Assembly (NCBI GenBank): GCA_965222895.1
Contig: CBDCVB010000001.1
Coordinates: 1,482,545 to 1,546,544, forward strand
Direction of reading: 5' to 3'
Source: Bin87 sp965222895
Lineage (GTDB): Bacteria; Chloroflexota; Dehalococcoidia; Lucifugimonadales; UBA3495
Length of the DNA: 64,000 nt
Shown here: positions 25,901 to 34,275 of the stretch, piece by piece
How positions within the stretch are numbered: the first letter of the stretch is position 1
How the letters are laid out: every line of letters starts with the position of its first letter
Notes under the pieces: model-generated
Told to the model about the DNA's origin: nothing
What the model saw: the letters and a program-made list of their open reading frames with translations, nothing else
The model's database searches: none
Translations under genes and position numbers: made by a program

Positions 25901-28419
25901 TCGTCGTCGCGCTTGATCCTGGCGTGAGCGTCGGGCAGGTGGTCTCCGGTGGGGTTGAATCCTCGTTGCAGCTGCAGGTCTATTACTGCGCGTCGCAAGT
26001 CATGGTAAGCCATGGGCTGAGGCGCTGGATCCTGTCCGGACCCGTGGCAGGTTTGGCATTGTTCATTCTGGCCGACGGGGGCTCCGATGCGGTAGGGGCG
26101 GTCGGTAACTGTTCCGACGCCGTGACAGGTACGGCAGGCGTGCAGGGCGTAGTACAGGAGTTGGCGGAAGGAGTCGTCGCGGTGGTCTCGCCTGATGTCG
26201 GCGGCCAGCAGAGCGGCGTCCTGGCGGGAATCGGTGAAGACGAGGGCTTTCGCCTGGTACTCCGAGCCGCTGGCGCTGGGGTTCTGGATGCGTAGCGAGT
26301 CTTCCATCACTACGGATATGGACCTGGGGCCGCGGGTACGGAGGCTTTCAATCACTTCTCTGACACTGTCTCCGTCCTGGAAGCGGTAGTTTTGGCAACG
26401 TGGACACTGTTGCGGGCAAGGGCTGAGCCGGTTGCCTGTGGTCCGGTCGTGGACGGGTTGGATTTCGTATGCCGGCCTGTATGCTTGGTCGTCAGGCGTA
26501 GACGGTAGGGTGGTGGTGATGGAACGCTGTCCTGACGGATAGTTGGGATGGGGGCTTTCGGCGCCGAAAATGACGTAGTCGTTTTCCCTGGGGTGGTCTG
26601 GTTCGTCGATCTGGTCGCTCCACGGCCAGAGGGCTCCCGGTCCACTGTCGGGGATACCGCCGAGGAAGATCAGCCCACACTTGCGGCAGGTGAGTATCTC
26701 CAGGACTCTTGCGCCGCACCCGCACCATGTTCTGGGATCGGTGTATAGCTTTCCGACAGGGCGCTCTCCCCGGTGCTGTGCCGATGTCTGGGAGCAGTTT
26801 GGGTCAATGCAAGCCCAGAGTCCGGCCAGGCCGCGGAAGAAGGTGTGGACCCGCATGGAAAGCAGGGGTTGTGTATCCGGTTGGGGTTCCGGCCTGGCAA
26901 AACTGCCGGCGGCCAGCAGGCCGGCGGTGGCGCGGTCTTTGAGATCATCCGGGTAGTCGCCAGGCCAGGTTTCCCGCGAGAGTTCACTGATGGGTGTGGC
27001 GTTGCGCGCCGTTCGCGCTCTGGACCAGCGCACGGGTTCGTTGTCTTCCAGCAAGCGGTGCAGGGCCACGGTTGGGTCGAGATCGGGGTCGGGGGAAGTC
27101 AGTCCGAGTGCATCGGCGAGCTGGTCTATTGCCGGTGTGGGATCGTCGATGTCGAAACGTTCGTGGAAAGCGGAGAAGGCGTTCATCGCGCTTGGATCGG
27201 GAGTTCTGGGTCTTGCCTTCTGGTCTGCTACGCCGGCTTGGATGAAGGTGAAGGTCTCCTGAGGCTCTCCGAATAGTTCGGCGGTGAACTTGGTCATGTT
27301 CTGTGGGTCGCCATCCGCCGCAGGGTTTATGGAAGCGCTGGTGGCGATGGCTCTGAGTTTGTCGTCGCCGGAGGCGATGCCTAGCTTGTCCTTGAGACGT
27401 CGGATCAGATGGGCTACCTCGGTGCCCTTGGCGCCGGTGTAGGTGTGGGCCTCGTCAAGAACCAGGGTGAATTTGTTATCAGGAGAGCTGGCCAGCCACT
27501 CTCTGGTGGCGTCGAAGATACCGGCTTCGATGGGCCTGATCAGCATGTACTCCAGCATGGAGTAGTTGGTCACCAGAATATCTGGCGGAGCTGCTTGGAT
27601 GTCCCACCGGCACAGCATCTCGGGTCCGTTGGCGTGCGGCCAGTTGCCGGCGTTTTTGAGATCCGGCGACAGTTGGTCCCATTCCTGCTTGACTTGTTGC
27701 AGGTGGTCTCGCCAGCGGTTCATTTTGCCGCGGCCGTGGGGTCGTCCAGTGGTTTCCGTGAGGCTGGTGTACATCCCGAAGTGGATGAGGTTTCCGTTGA
27801 GGTTACGGCGTTGCCATTGTGGGGAACCGTTGAGGGCCAGAATGCGGCGCAGGCGCGACATCTGGTCGTTGACCAGAGCGTTCATGGGATAGAGTATGAT
27901 GGCGCGCAGGGCCGGCGGTCGTCGTTCGTGGCGGCGGGAGTGGAGCCACTGACGGTCGGTGAGGGAGCCTTCGACAGGAGTTTGCCCGTCAGGTTGTTCC
28001 CATCCTGCGGCTTCTCGGAGTATGCGGGAAAGGATGGGCAGCACGAATGCTTCGGTTTTGCCGGAGCCTGTGCCTGATGCTACCAGCAGGTTGGGTGCAG
28101 GGCTAGCGCTGGACAGCAGTGCATCTTGCTGGTGAGTGTACAGGCGGAATCTGCCTACCGGCAGGCCGTGCTCGACGATTTGGGATAGTCCCGGGGTTAC
28201 TGCGTCCGGTCTGGCAGTCTCAAGGGTGGCGATGTGGTCGCCGGTTGCGAAAGCTGGGGTGGCTTCGATGAATGGTTCTTGGGCGATGACGCCGGTTTGG
28301 CGCAGGAGTTCTGCCCGTTCGTTGAAGACGAGCGGGTGCGAGATTCGATACTGGGACTCCAGGTAGCTGGCGATGGATTCCTTGAGGTGACCAGCCGCCT
28401 GTGTGGGGGTGTACCGCAT
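22978..28419 (-). CDS. druE: Giant DEAD/DEAH helicase with DUF1998, DruE-like
   Basis: 1813 residues from ATG 28419 (MRYTPTQAAGHLKES). The frame is open to 28677, but the extra 86 residues are low-complexity. Walker A ASGTGSGKTE near residue 115, DEAH box LVLDEAHTYTG near 323 and motif VI QRAGRAGRRG near 1200 show a superfamily 2 helicase. Several Cys clusters probably bind zinc: CGCGARVLEILTCRKCG, a DnaJ-like pair (CRTCHGVG and CQTCHGSG), CSACRY, CECPECH. The C-terminal DUF1998 part carries CDGACYHCLLSYSNQ near 1690. This is the layout of DruE, the large helicase of Druantia. It forms an overlapping operon with the DUF4338 gene. Confidence 0.8.
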   Translation of the reverse strand: MRYTPTQAAGHLKESIASYLESQYRISHPLVFNERAELLRQTGVIAQEPFIEATPAFATGDHIATLETARPDAVTPGLSQIVEHGLPVGRFRLYTHQQDALLSSASPAPNLLVASGTGSGKTEAFVLPILSRILREAAGWEQPDGQTPVEGSLTDRQWLHSRRHERRPPALRAIILYPMNALVNDQMSRLRRILALNGSPQWQRRNLNGNLIHFGMYTSLTETTGRPHGRGKMNRWRDHLQQVKQEWDQLSPDLKNAGNWPHANGPEMLCRWDIQAAPPDILVTNYSMLEYMLIRPIEAGIFDATREWLASSPDNKFTLVLDEAHTYTGAKGTEVAHLIRRLKDKLGIASGDDKLRAIATSASINPAADGDPQNMTKFTAELFGEPQETFTFIQAGVADQKARPRTPDPSAMNAFSAFHERFDIDDPTPAIDQLADALGLTSPDPDLDPTVALHRLLEDNEPVRWSRARTARNATPISELSRETWPGDYPDDLKDRATAGLLAAGSFARPEPQPDTQPLLSMRVHTFFRGLAGLWACIDPNCSQTSAQHRGERPVGKLYTDPRTWCGCGARVLEILTCRKCGLIFLGGIPDSGPGALWPWSDQIDEPDHPRENDYVIFGAESPHPNYPSGQRSITTTLPSTPDDQAYRPAYEIQPVHDRTTGNRLSPCPQQCPRCQNYRFQDGDSVREVIESLRTRGPRSISVVMEDSLRIQNPSASGSEYQAKALVFTDSRQDAALLAADIRRDHRDDSFRQLLYYALHACRTCHGVGTVTDRPYRIGAPVGQNEQCQTCHGSGQDPAPQPMAYHDLRRAVIDLQLQRGFNPTGDHLPDAHARIKRDDDVVYRESQTSFDVMCNRELNQQDFGLEPLGLGVWNIAMPESTGAFPGMNEAESQLFIRTVARILATDHVLFPPEPANPWEWPRDDRMQNWERRRLVNGSGKAPANSVRYFITGRNKLARYTRAVANALQARKSIQSPDQWLSQAHDQLWEALTQFRVLTTAGRDRDRMQPHGIRIDQFTLHPMAETVHRCSACRYVMGEALLNVCYRCGQQTVPESADDITNFYRRMTRFAQPASNYPDPYPVRAIEHTAAVGRKEARNIERWFQNLFLDTEEAGDHRIDILSVTTTMEMGIDIGSLLAVGLRNVAPTVANYQQRAGRAGRRGSAVASVVTYALDRNHDQYYFHRPKEIVSEPPRIPTLYMDNAVIARRHFRSLILAGFFATRMPNNGAGSLFHTWGNTADFVSSDGQRQLYGYIRDNRQELRKSAEAIISPALHSQLQQWARELPQEVHSLAAQEPAQARELLDALTVEGLVPKYAFPVDVVSLAIPPEGFEEDAPYESQDYYSGTSRDLKIAISEYAPGAEVILGKYPDTYVYTSAAVYDPNATQPDYSPTHIVCECPECHAETTLQIQRRYPKKCQVCGAPLDGQEPAIRPRGFTVDQAKPNNGRVRYNRQSGRQRAGYSSYAQLMVGASALAQGQPQRSFAPRLYAHVHAQGQLLMRNRGPRRADGTHGFNICTKCGRQLAPDETHHRYPAPVPPHRGAGRGPRAGYHCSNRKGEHNTVSLIHEFSSEVITLSVDLPGHLDVPIREPSGRAVWHSFGTLIKEAAARRLQIVPDEIQAGVRPVADRHGRIQGETYIYDDVPGGAGYARSIHENLHEVVQAALDAGRACDNPACDGACYHCLLSYSNQRIHHLLDRQLGMAMLEFILNQAEPPTPQVDDPVLTERITDYLSREWKALDRPPPHERISLLFETRAGNQIGIMPIHPMEARPNSQQLETIYRDTGVSVAAYTTFDIERRPFWVADQFMSTMKGI

Positions 28420-29024
28420 TGTGGCCGTCTGGCGTTGGAGCCTTCTGGGCAGGCCTTCTTGGTGCGGATCATTCGGGAAGGATTCCCGCTTCCCGCCTGC
28501 CGGTTCGGCGTGTTGAGGCCCGGTTATGGTTGAGCTTTGTGTGAAGCGCGCAAGAGTCAGTGCTGGAGGGTTAAGTCCAGTGCTATGCGGAATGGTATCC
28601 CGCGTCGGGCTGGCCGTCAAATTGTAATGGGCCGACGAATTTCCTTGTAAAAAATACCAGCCGCTACCCACCAGCATAGCGGCCGGTCCCGTTGTGAGGT
28701 TGACGATATACCCCTTGGGTCCGGCAATCGCGGTGGCGGCTGGTACGTGGCACGCTTTCCAAACCGCCCGCCGCTTGTGATTGCGGGGAACGGGTGTCGC
28801 GTTGCGACGGGGGGTGGGGCTACCCGCTTGGCCCGGTCACCGTGAACTCTACCTCACTAGACAGCATCCGGCCATTTGTAAAAGGCGGCGGTAAAGTGTG
28901 CCACGTAGGTGCCCCGTTGGTGGGTGGCGGCAGGCGCCACCGTAAGTCGGCAACGCAATGAGTTCAATATCCGATCCGCACGCTTCGTTGCGCTCCGGGT
29001 CGGTGTCGCCAGTCTTCCCGCTAA
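28420..29024. other. Upstream region of the Druantia-like operon
   Basis: About 600 bp with no convincing gene. It should contain the promoter of the minus-strand druE-druA operon, but I cannot pick -35/-10 boxes with confidence. Confidence 0.4.
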
Positions 29025-30275
29025 TCAGATGAGGGGGCGGGCTTGGTCGAGTTGCTCTTGTGTCAGGCCAACAACAGGTTTCTCACTATCCTCTTCAACC
29101 AACGTAGCACTAGAGAAATTAGAGTCCTTGAAATGCGCTCCGGACAAGTTAGCGCCGCAAAGGATCGCGACTCTAAGCGAGGCCCTAATAGAAGTCGGTA
29201 CCTCTTGTATCGCTTATATCCATCATATCTGCGCCGTCCAGTATCGCGCTAGAGAAGACCGCCTCGAACAGATTAGCTCCCGACAAATTTGCGAACCTGA
29301 GATCGGCGTTTGAGAGATTTGCTTCATTGAGTCGCCCGCCGGACAAGTTGACATGCCACAATTTGGCATACGTCAAGTTCGAGTAAGAAAGATTCGCTCC
29401 CGAAAGGTTGGTGGGGTTCTCGTAAAGAACATGATGTTTGACCTCGCCCTCTGTTCCGAATATCCGCGTGTTGCCCTTCAAAGGAACCAGAATTGGGACC
29501 GAGCGCTCCGTCGAGCCAGGGATGTACAGATCGCGCCAATCCCCTAACGCAGCTCTGTACAGGATTGTGTGTGAGAGATTGGCGTGGGCCAGGTTGGCCC
29601 CAGTGAGCCTGGCGAAGGATAAATCTGCGCCATTCAAGTCAAGGACGAAATTGGATCCGTCTCTATGGCAAGGCCAATCTGTCCACGAAAACCAATTGCT
29701 GTAATGGCGGCTTGCACATCTTCCCGCAATCGTGGACGACCATGGACATGGCCCCTTGGATTGGCCTGTGCAGCGGCACGCCCGACATCGCCCTCTAATT
29801 CAGTACCGTCATACGTTCCTGGATGTCGTACGAAAGCACAGAGTGACTCCATAACCCTAATATGGTGCTGCTCTGGATGGTCCTGGGCTAAATCCCGCAG
29901 GATGTAGATACCGCCTAGGCGTACGGAGAGCAGGTCACTCCCTAGCATCGCAGTACCCTGCCGGTATCGCTCATCCAGCAGACCGTTCTGTGCAATGGTT
30001 GCCTGACGGTCCGCAATACGGCTACGCCAAACGGCAAGGATCAGAGCCAGGATTCCTGCTACAACAAGCGCGAGGTTGCGTATCGTGGTACTGCCGGGTT
30101 CGTCACCACTTAGCCAGTCCCAATGTTGGATGGAAAGATAAACACCAATCGCAAACAAGATTGCAATCGGCGTGATCACCACGCTACTGGTATGTGTGGC
30201 GACCCTCTTAGCAACTCCGATGCGGCGTAATCTCGCCCACGAACGATGTCCAGTGTCAACCAGCTTCGCGCTCAT
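29025..30275 (-). pseudogene. Membrane-anchored pentapeptide-repeat protein, two frameshifts
   Basis: First piece (30275-29634): two membrane spans (VVITPIAILFAIGVYLS, LALVVAGILALILAVW) and the conserved block RSRIADRQATIAQNGLLDER followed by LGSDLLSVRLGGIYILRDLA. Second piece (29637-29185): pentapeptide repeats such as ADLSFARLTGANLAHANLSH. A third piece in another frame (about 29185-29025) continues with GANLSGAHFKDSNFSSA and ends LTQEQLDQARPLI. Intact relatives are single proteins of this layout, so two single-base shifts (near 29640 and 29185) split this copy. The first two pieces overlap by ATGA, but I prefer one broken gene. Confidence 0.75.
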
Positions 30276-30387
30276 TTCTTAACAGAATGCCCCCTTGGTC
30301 CTTATTGATGCTGACCTCTCGGCTGGGCCAGAGTGCAGCGTACTACGAAACTTTTCGGTGGGTGGTGGCACTGTTGGGCGCATGATT

Positions 30388-30950
30388 GTAACTGTTCAGA
30401 CTCGGTGGGGGGGAATTGGTTCAAAGCGGTTTGAGGATGGCTGACGCGAGGGGTTGTGGTTATGTCATATAACGGGTAGGGATTCGGAAATCGACCTGTC
30501 CACCGCTGACCGCGCTGTGCTCATCGCCATCATAGCTAGGCAGCAGGCCATCATCGAGCGCCTGGAGCAGCGGATTGCTCAGCTGGAAGAGCGGGCCAAA
30601 CCCAGTGGTGCCCGGAGGATGCCCGGTCTCAAACCCGAAGCCAGCCAGAAACCTGCCCAGCCCAAAACGCCACGCAGGTCGCGGCCCCACAGCTTTGCCC
30701 GCCGTCGCATGACGCCCAGCCGACGGGTGGAGCACGTGATGGAGTGCTGTCCCGACTGCGGAACCCAGTTGTCCGGCGGCTGGGCCCAGCGGACTGGGGA
30801 GGTCATCAAGTTGCCCCAGGTTCCGGGCTGCCCCAGGTTCCGGCGGAAGTTACCGAGCACGTCTATATCGCCTGGGATTGTCCAACTTGCCGACGCCGTT
30901 GCGTTCCCCCGGCGCAACTGGACGACGTGGTGATGGGCCAGCAACGCTGA
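30388..30950 (+). pseudogene. IS66-family transposase remnant (N-terminal)
   Basis: Starts near GTAACTGTTCAG (30388), which fits the GTAA-type end of IS66 elements. The frame shows a coiled coil (LIAIIARQQAIIERLEQRIA), a Pro/Arg-rich stretch and a zinc ribbon (CCPDCGTQL). It then shifts frame near 30830 and continues as PAEVTEHVYIAWDCPTCRRR to VVMGQQR, where similarity stops. The DDE part is absent. Confidence 0.7.
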
Positions 30951-30953
30951 TGC

Positions 30954-31154
30954 TCAGACCGTCTCGAACCTCAACGCCGAGAGATTCAGGTTGGATGAGC
31001 GCTTGGAGAGATGGAGCATCTCTACGCCCACCACCTCGTTGGACTCGTTGTAATCGAGCACCACTCCTGGTGAGACCTCCTCGGACTCCACTATGTCAGA
31101 GTGGTCGAGACGTAGGTAGAGGGCATCGGCTCCCTTGTCCACATTCAGTTTCAT
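30954..31154 (-). CDS. DUF2283 family small protein (likely antitoxin)
   Basis: 66 residues starting MKLNVDKGADALYLRLD, with SEEVSPGVVLDYNE and EVVGVEMLHLSKR, the typical DUF2283 sequence. This family is usually paired with DUF4258, as here: its start overlaps the stop of the upstream frame by 4 nt. The pair is thought to act as a toxin-antitoxin module. The ATG has GGAG within the preceding 10 nt. Confidence 0.8.
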   Translation of the reverse strand: MKLNVDKGADALYLRLDHSDIVESEEVSPGVVLDYNESNEVVGVEMLHLSKRSSNLNLSALRFETV

Positions 31155-31401
31155 AGTTCTCCTTTCATTCTTCGATTAAAGAATACGCTCACCACTCGCC
31201 ATGGTTGGCTCCGGGTATTTACTGCTACGCGCAGCGCACGGTGTCCATGTTCCAGTATGCGGCGGAAGAACCGCTCGACGTCAGGATCGTTGGGGTCTGG
31301 AGTTCGCAGGGCTGGTTCAGCCACCACCGACTCCACCCACTCCACATGGATCAATCCTATTCCATCGCCTTAAGGGCGTGCCTGGTGTATTCCAGCCTCA
31401 T
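31151..31401 (-). pseudogene. DUF4258 protein (likely toxin), frameshifted
   Basis: The start piece MRLEYTRHALKAME (ATG 31401) has the conserved His of DUF4258 but hits TAG. The rest (IHVEWVESVVAEPALR to VVSVFFNRRMKGEL) continues one base out of phase to 31151. A 67-codon frame using TTG at 31354 exists, but it lacks the conserved N-terminus. With the toxin-like partner broken and DUF2283 intact, the module may be a relic. Confidence 0.65.
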
Positions 31402-31531
31402 CGGTGCCACGACGCCCGTTCCTCCGCTAAGTGCTCAGCAACTTCCTTTGCGGTCTTGAAGAGACATTGCCCCGGCCCTTCAGAGGTGGTTTGCTCTGGT
31501 GGGCGTCTTCGTAGTCGGGGTGGAGTCCCAG

Positions 31532-31833
31532 CTAGACGCTGTGTGCTTGGTCGGCATGGCGGTTGCAGAATCCCTCCCACTTGTCACGGGGATTGCCGAA
31601 CTTGGGGTGTGGTTGGAGCTGGTCGTTCCAGATCCAGATGTCCCGTATTCGTTCCGGGCGGCCTTCGTCTCTCCGCAGGGATGGCATTCGCCGGCGGGGC
31701 TGAGGAGTCCTGGTCCGGTGCCGCCGACCATGACGGCCAAGGTATCCGGGTTCTGGGCGATTGCCCTCTGCACCGTGAGGGTGTACCCGTCGCGGTAGGA
31801 GCGGGTGGAGTTGATTATGAGGATCTTGTGCAT
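31532..31833 (-). pseudogene. Hypothetical protein, probably frameshifted
   Basis: Starts MHKILIINSTRSYRDGYTL (ATG 31833) with a protein-like first 45 residues. From about 31690 the other minus frame reads more like protein (MPSLRRDEGRPERIRDIWIW to CNRHADQAHSV, stop at 31532), while the original frame turns Thr/Ser-rich. A single-base shift near 31690 is the simplest explanation. No family recognised. Confidence 0.4.
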
Positions 31834-31896
31834 GGCGGGCCTCTATTCGTGGTGTGGTGGGGCGCAGGTGTCAAGGAAGCGGACGCTGGCGAACTG

Positions 31897-32079
31897 CTAG
31901 GCGATGGAGCGGGCCAGCTCGTCGGCGAAGCCGGCGGCACGCATCTGCTCCATGACGGTGTTGATGCCCTCGCCAGGGCGGAAGGGGTGGAGATCGTCGT
32001 CGCTGGAGATCCAGATGAATATGCCCGCTTCGTTGTCGGTGCGGCCTCAGATGGGGCACTTGGTGCCGTCGTCGTGCAT
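31897..32079 (-). pseudogene. Small protein with in-frame TGA at a Cys-like position
   Basis: ATG 32079 reads MHDDGTKCPI, then TGA (32049-32047), then GRTDNEAGIFIWISSDDDLH and on to RSIA with TAG at 31897. Without the TGA it is one 60-residue protein. The TGA falls where CPxC would need its second Cys (TGC to TGA). A point nonsense mutation is most likely; selenocysteine is possible in principle but unsupported. Confidence 0.45.
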
Positions 32080-32171
32080 TGGCGTGCCTCTTGGCGGGGT
32101 GGATTGTGGGCTACGCGGACGCGTGTGCGGCATCTTCTGCCTAGTGGACAAACACCCAGGAGGCATCCCCC

Positions 32172-32465
32172 ATGAGTCTACTCAATCTGTTCTGCGATGT
32201 CGATGATTTCTGGCAAGCTTTTCAGACCCTTTGGTCAGGAGCCACGCTGGCCTCAAGAACTAGGCGGGGAGTCCGCTCTCCCTGGTTGTCCCCCAGTGAA
32301 ATCATGACGATTTTCATTCACTTTCACCAGTTCCACTACCGCAACTTCAAAGCCTATTACACCGAGTATATCCTGACTCACCGTCGCCTCGAATTCCCCA
32401 GTTTGGTCAGCCCGTTTGCCTCCATCTACTTTGCGGAAATGGATTCCCGTTGGGGTATCATTTAG
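32172..32465 (+). pseudogene. IS982-family transposase N-terminal remnant
   Basis: Frame begins MSLLNLFCDVDDFWQAF and continues SPSEIMTIFIHFHQFHYRNF, the characteristic start of IS982 transposases. Similarity ends near SFPSLVS. The rest of the gene, including the DDE core, is missing. Confidence 0.75.
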
Positions 32466-33091
32466 GCGATGTCTCGCATGGGCTTGCCCGTGTCGCTGGC
32501 GTTTTCGATCTCCCGCATGGTTCGCTCGTCTACACCGTATACCTGCTCGATGAGGTCGTAGAACCCATCGAAGGCACTCGAGTTGACATCGGGAATTGCG
32601 GGTACCGAGCAGGGATATGATGAGTGGTCTTGCTCCATCTCCGCGGAACTCATGATCCAGCCGACGGAGGGGGTGCCTTGTAGGTCGGGGTGTTCTTGGA
32701 CGAGCATATCCGTGTTGTCGATGAGCAGTTGCACCGCTCGGCCGCCGGCACACCATTGTGCCTTGGGTGGTTGGTCGGGTGCGGTGTATCTCATACACAT
32801 CTGGTCAACGCAACGTGACTGCTCGCTCTCCGGCTGGGTGAGGTCCCATCGCCATCGGGCCCGGTTCTTGGCACGCTGGTTGTGGTTGGCTAGTTTCCGG
32901 TCCAAGTTGGTCTCCTTTTCTTTTGTAGTGTGTTGCTGAACCATGCACTGTTTGCAGTTTTCCCTGAACTCGCGAGTAGCGTTGTTTCTCGAGACCTCCA
33001 ACCAGCCGATAATCGCCGCAAAAACGGCGGTGGCCAGCGTCATGACTCCTATGCTGACCGCATCTCGGTGACGCTGGTACTCACTCGCCAT
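32462..33091 (-). CDS. Hypothetical protein with one N-terminal membrane span
   Basis: 209 residues. A hydrophobic segment at residues 12-30 (VSIGVMTLATAVFAAIIGWL) is followed by a long charged region with CKQC and CVDQMC cysteines. The C-terminal half is soluble and mostly helical (SAFDGFYDLIEQVYGVDERT). A type-II anchored extracytoplasmic or cytoplasmic domain is possible. No family recognised. Confidence 0.55.
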   Translation of the reverse strand: MASEYQRHRDAVSIGVMTLATAVFAAIIGWLEVSRNNATREFRENCKQCMVQQHTTKEKETNLDRKLANHNQRAKNRARWRWDLTQPESEQSRCVDQMCMRYTAPDQPPKAQWCAGGRAVQLLIDNTDMLVQEHPDLQGTPSVGWIMSSAEMEQDHSSYPCSVPAIPDVNSSAFDGFYDLIEQVYGVDERTMREIENASDTGKPMRDIA

Positions 33092-33231
33092 CTTCGGGTT
33101 TGCTCCGGTTTGAAGGCCTGGTGGTTGTATGTCTCCACCAAAGTAGGCCGATTGCGCCTGCCGTCACCAGCGGTCCAGCAATCCATTAAATGGTATTGCT
33201 CGCCATAACGAAAGTGGATAGGCAATGCCAT
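33049..33231 (-). CDS. Possible small protein, 60 aa
   Basis: ATG 33231 (MALPIHFRYGEQYHLMDC) in a frame open further upstream. It overlaps the start of the gene at 32462-33091 by 43 nt. The composition is protein-like, but there is no recognised motif; it may be the 3' end of a truncated gene. Confidence 0.3.
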   Translation of the reverse strand: MALPIHFRYGEQYHLMDCWTAGDGRRNRPTLVETYNHQAFKPEQTRRWRVSTSVTEMRSA

Positions 33232-33284
33232 CAGGACTTCGCTGGAGAACATGCACAAGGAGTGCCGCCATCGAACTTTGTCGT

Positions 33285-33731
33285 TCAGGCCGGCCTCTTG
33301 TTCGCTGCTGACAGTTCGCGCCTTATTGTCGGCGACCACTCGGCGTGGTGGTGGATGTCATGCAGGTGGCAGAACACGTTCTCGCGCGGCCCTACGATGA
33401 AGATTTCCTTGCCCAGCTCCACGTGTCGTCCGCCGTGGCTGTAGGGGCTGTCTTCCTCTTCGGTGAAGACCAGAACGGTGTCGGCCGCCTGCAAGTCTGC
33501 GTAGTCTTCTAGCGCGTATTTCAGCCTGAGATCTGGCGGGATCGTGTGGGCATCGGACTGCTGCTCCCCGGCGTAGAGCCATCTGCTGGTAATGATGTGT
33601 CCGTCTGCTATCAGTTCTTGGCTGTATATTCGGAACTGGTCGCGTCTGCGGAATCTTCCCGCGATGTAGATATTGCGGGTTACTCGCTGTGGTGTTGCTT
33701 CCGAGGCGGATGTGGATGTAATGTCGGTCAT
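33285..33731 (-). CDS. Nucleoside 2-deoxyribosyltransferase-like protein
   Basis: 148 residues. After a disordered 17-residue start come NIYIAGRFRRRDQFR, HIITSRWLY, YALEDYADLQAADTVLVFTE and SHGGRHVELG, ending in VGPRENVFCHL. This is the fold pattern of the nucleoside 2-deoxyribosyltransferase family, whose members cleave or exchange the N-glycosidic bond of nucleosides or nucleotides. The Asp in ADTVLV and the Glu of GRHVELG correspond to the usual active-site segment. AGGACGAAG before the ATG is a good ribosome site. A TnpB-type right end stops 21 nt before the start codon. Confidence 0.7.
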   Translation of the reverse strand: MTDITSTSASEATPQRVTRNIYIAGRFRRRDQFRIYSQELIADGHIITSRWLYAGEQQSDAHTIPPDLRLKYALEDYADLQAADTVLVFTEEEDSPYSHGGRHVELGKEIFIVGPRENVFCHLHDIHHHAEWSPTIRRELSAANKRPA

Positions 33732-33752
33732 GGTGCTTCGTCCTGCTTTGGA

Positions 33753-33850
33753 GGTTTCGCTACTAATGGGATATAGTGATTCCGCGTGTACAGCGGGGAC
33801 TCGCCTGTGGGCGGGGTTTGCCGTCCGCAGCCAGGTTCACCATATCTGTA
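33753..33850 (-). ncRNA. TnpB-type right end (omega RNA 3' part), solitary
   Basis: Read on the minus strand it matches the region after the tnpB remnants at 53.6 and 55.4 kb, block by block: TGGT(G/C)AAC, then CAAACCCCGCCC, then GTACACGCGGAAT (GTACACACGAACT in the other copy), ending GTAGCGAAACC (GTAGAGAAATT). No tnpB coding sequence is left here. It ends 21 nt before the start codon of the deoxyribosyltransferase-like gene. Confidence 0.6.
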
Positions 33851-33940
33851 CGCAGGTCCGCCAGCTCAATACTGCGCCAGTGATGCCGTGACTTGAACCG
33901 GGGAGGTAACTGTTCGCGTTTGAGGGGAAGAGACTGGTTT

Positions 33941-34177
33941 TCAAAACAGCCTCTGTGCTTGGCCACCCGTAAAATGATGTTTGTTCTGGCCAAAACGATT
34001 TCGCGCAACATATTTGCCCTCGAACATCGCTTGGATGCAGGTTCTACAGACATAGCCGACGCCGGGCATTTGGGTCAAATCACTCACGTACAGCCGAGTT
34101 CCGCACCATCGGCAAGGCAGTTTCTTTTTACCGGGTCGCGACACTAGCTCACCTCCAGATTGCTTTTCGCCGGTCAT
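33941..34177 (-). CDS. Small zinc-finger-like protein, 78 aa
   Basis: Start placed at ATG 34177 (MTGEKQSGGELV); the frame is open further upstream into noncoding DNA. Two CxxC pairs (PCRWCGTRL, YVCRTCIQ) 22 residues apart suggest one zinc ribbon. A basic C-terminal tail follows. Possibly nucleic-acid binding. Its upstream region is cut by IS1380. Confidence 0.5.
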   Translation of the reverse strand: MTGEKQSGGELVSRPGKKKLPCRWCGTRLYVSDLTQMPGVGYVCRTCIQAMFEGKYVARNRFGQNKHHFTGGQAQRLF

Positions 34178-34275
34178 CACCGTCTGTTCTGGCCGTCCAT
34201 CATCCCTGCAAGCACGGCATATGTGTCGTGGCCGCGGACTAGAAAGCGGCCGGAAACTGGGGGCTTGTGGGTTAG

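Noticed and set aside
29634..29637. ATGA overlap as evidence for two coupled genes in the pentapeptide locus
   Set aside because: Intact relatives are one protein and the lost piece fits exactly in another frame, so a frameshift is the simpler reading.
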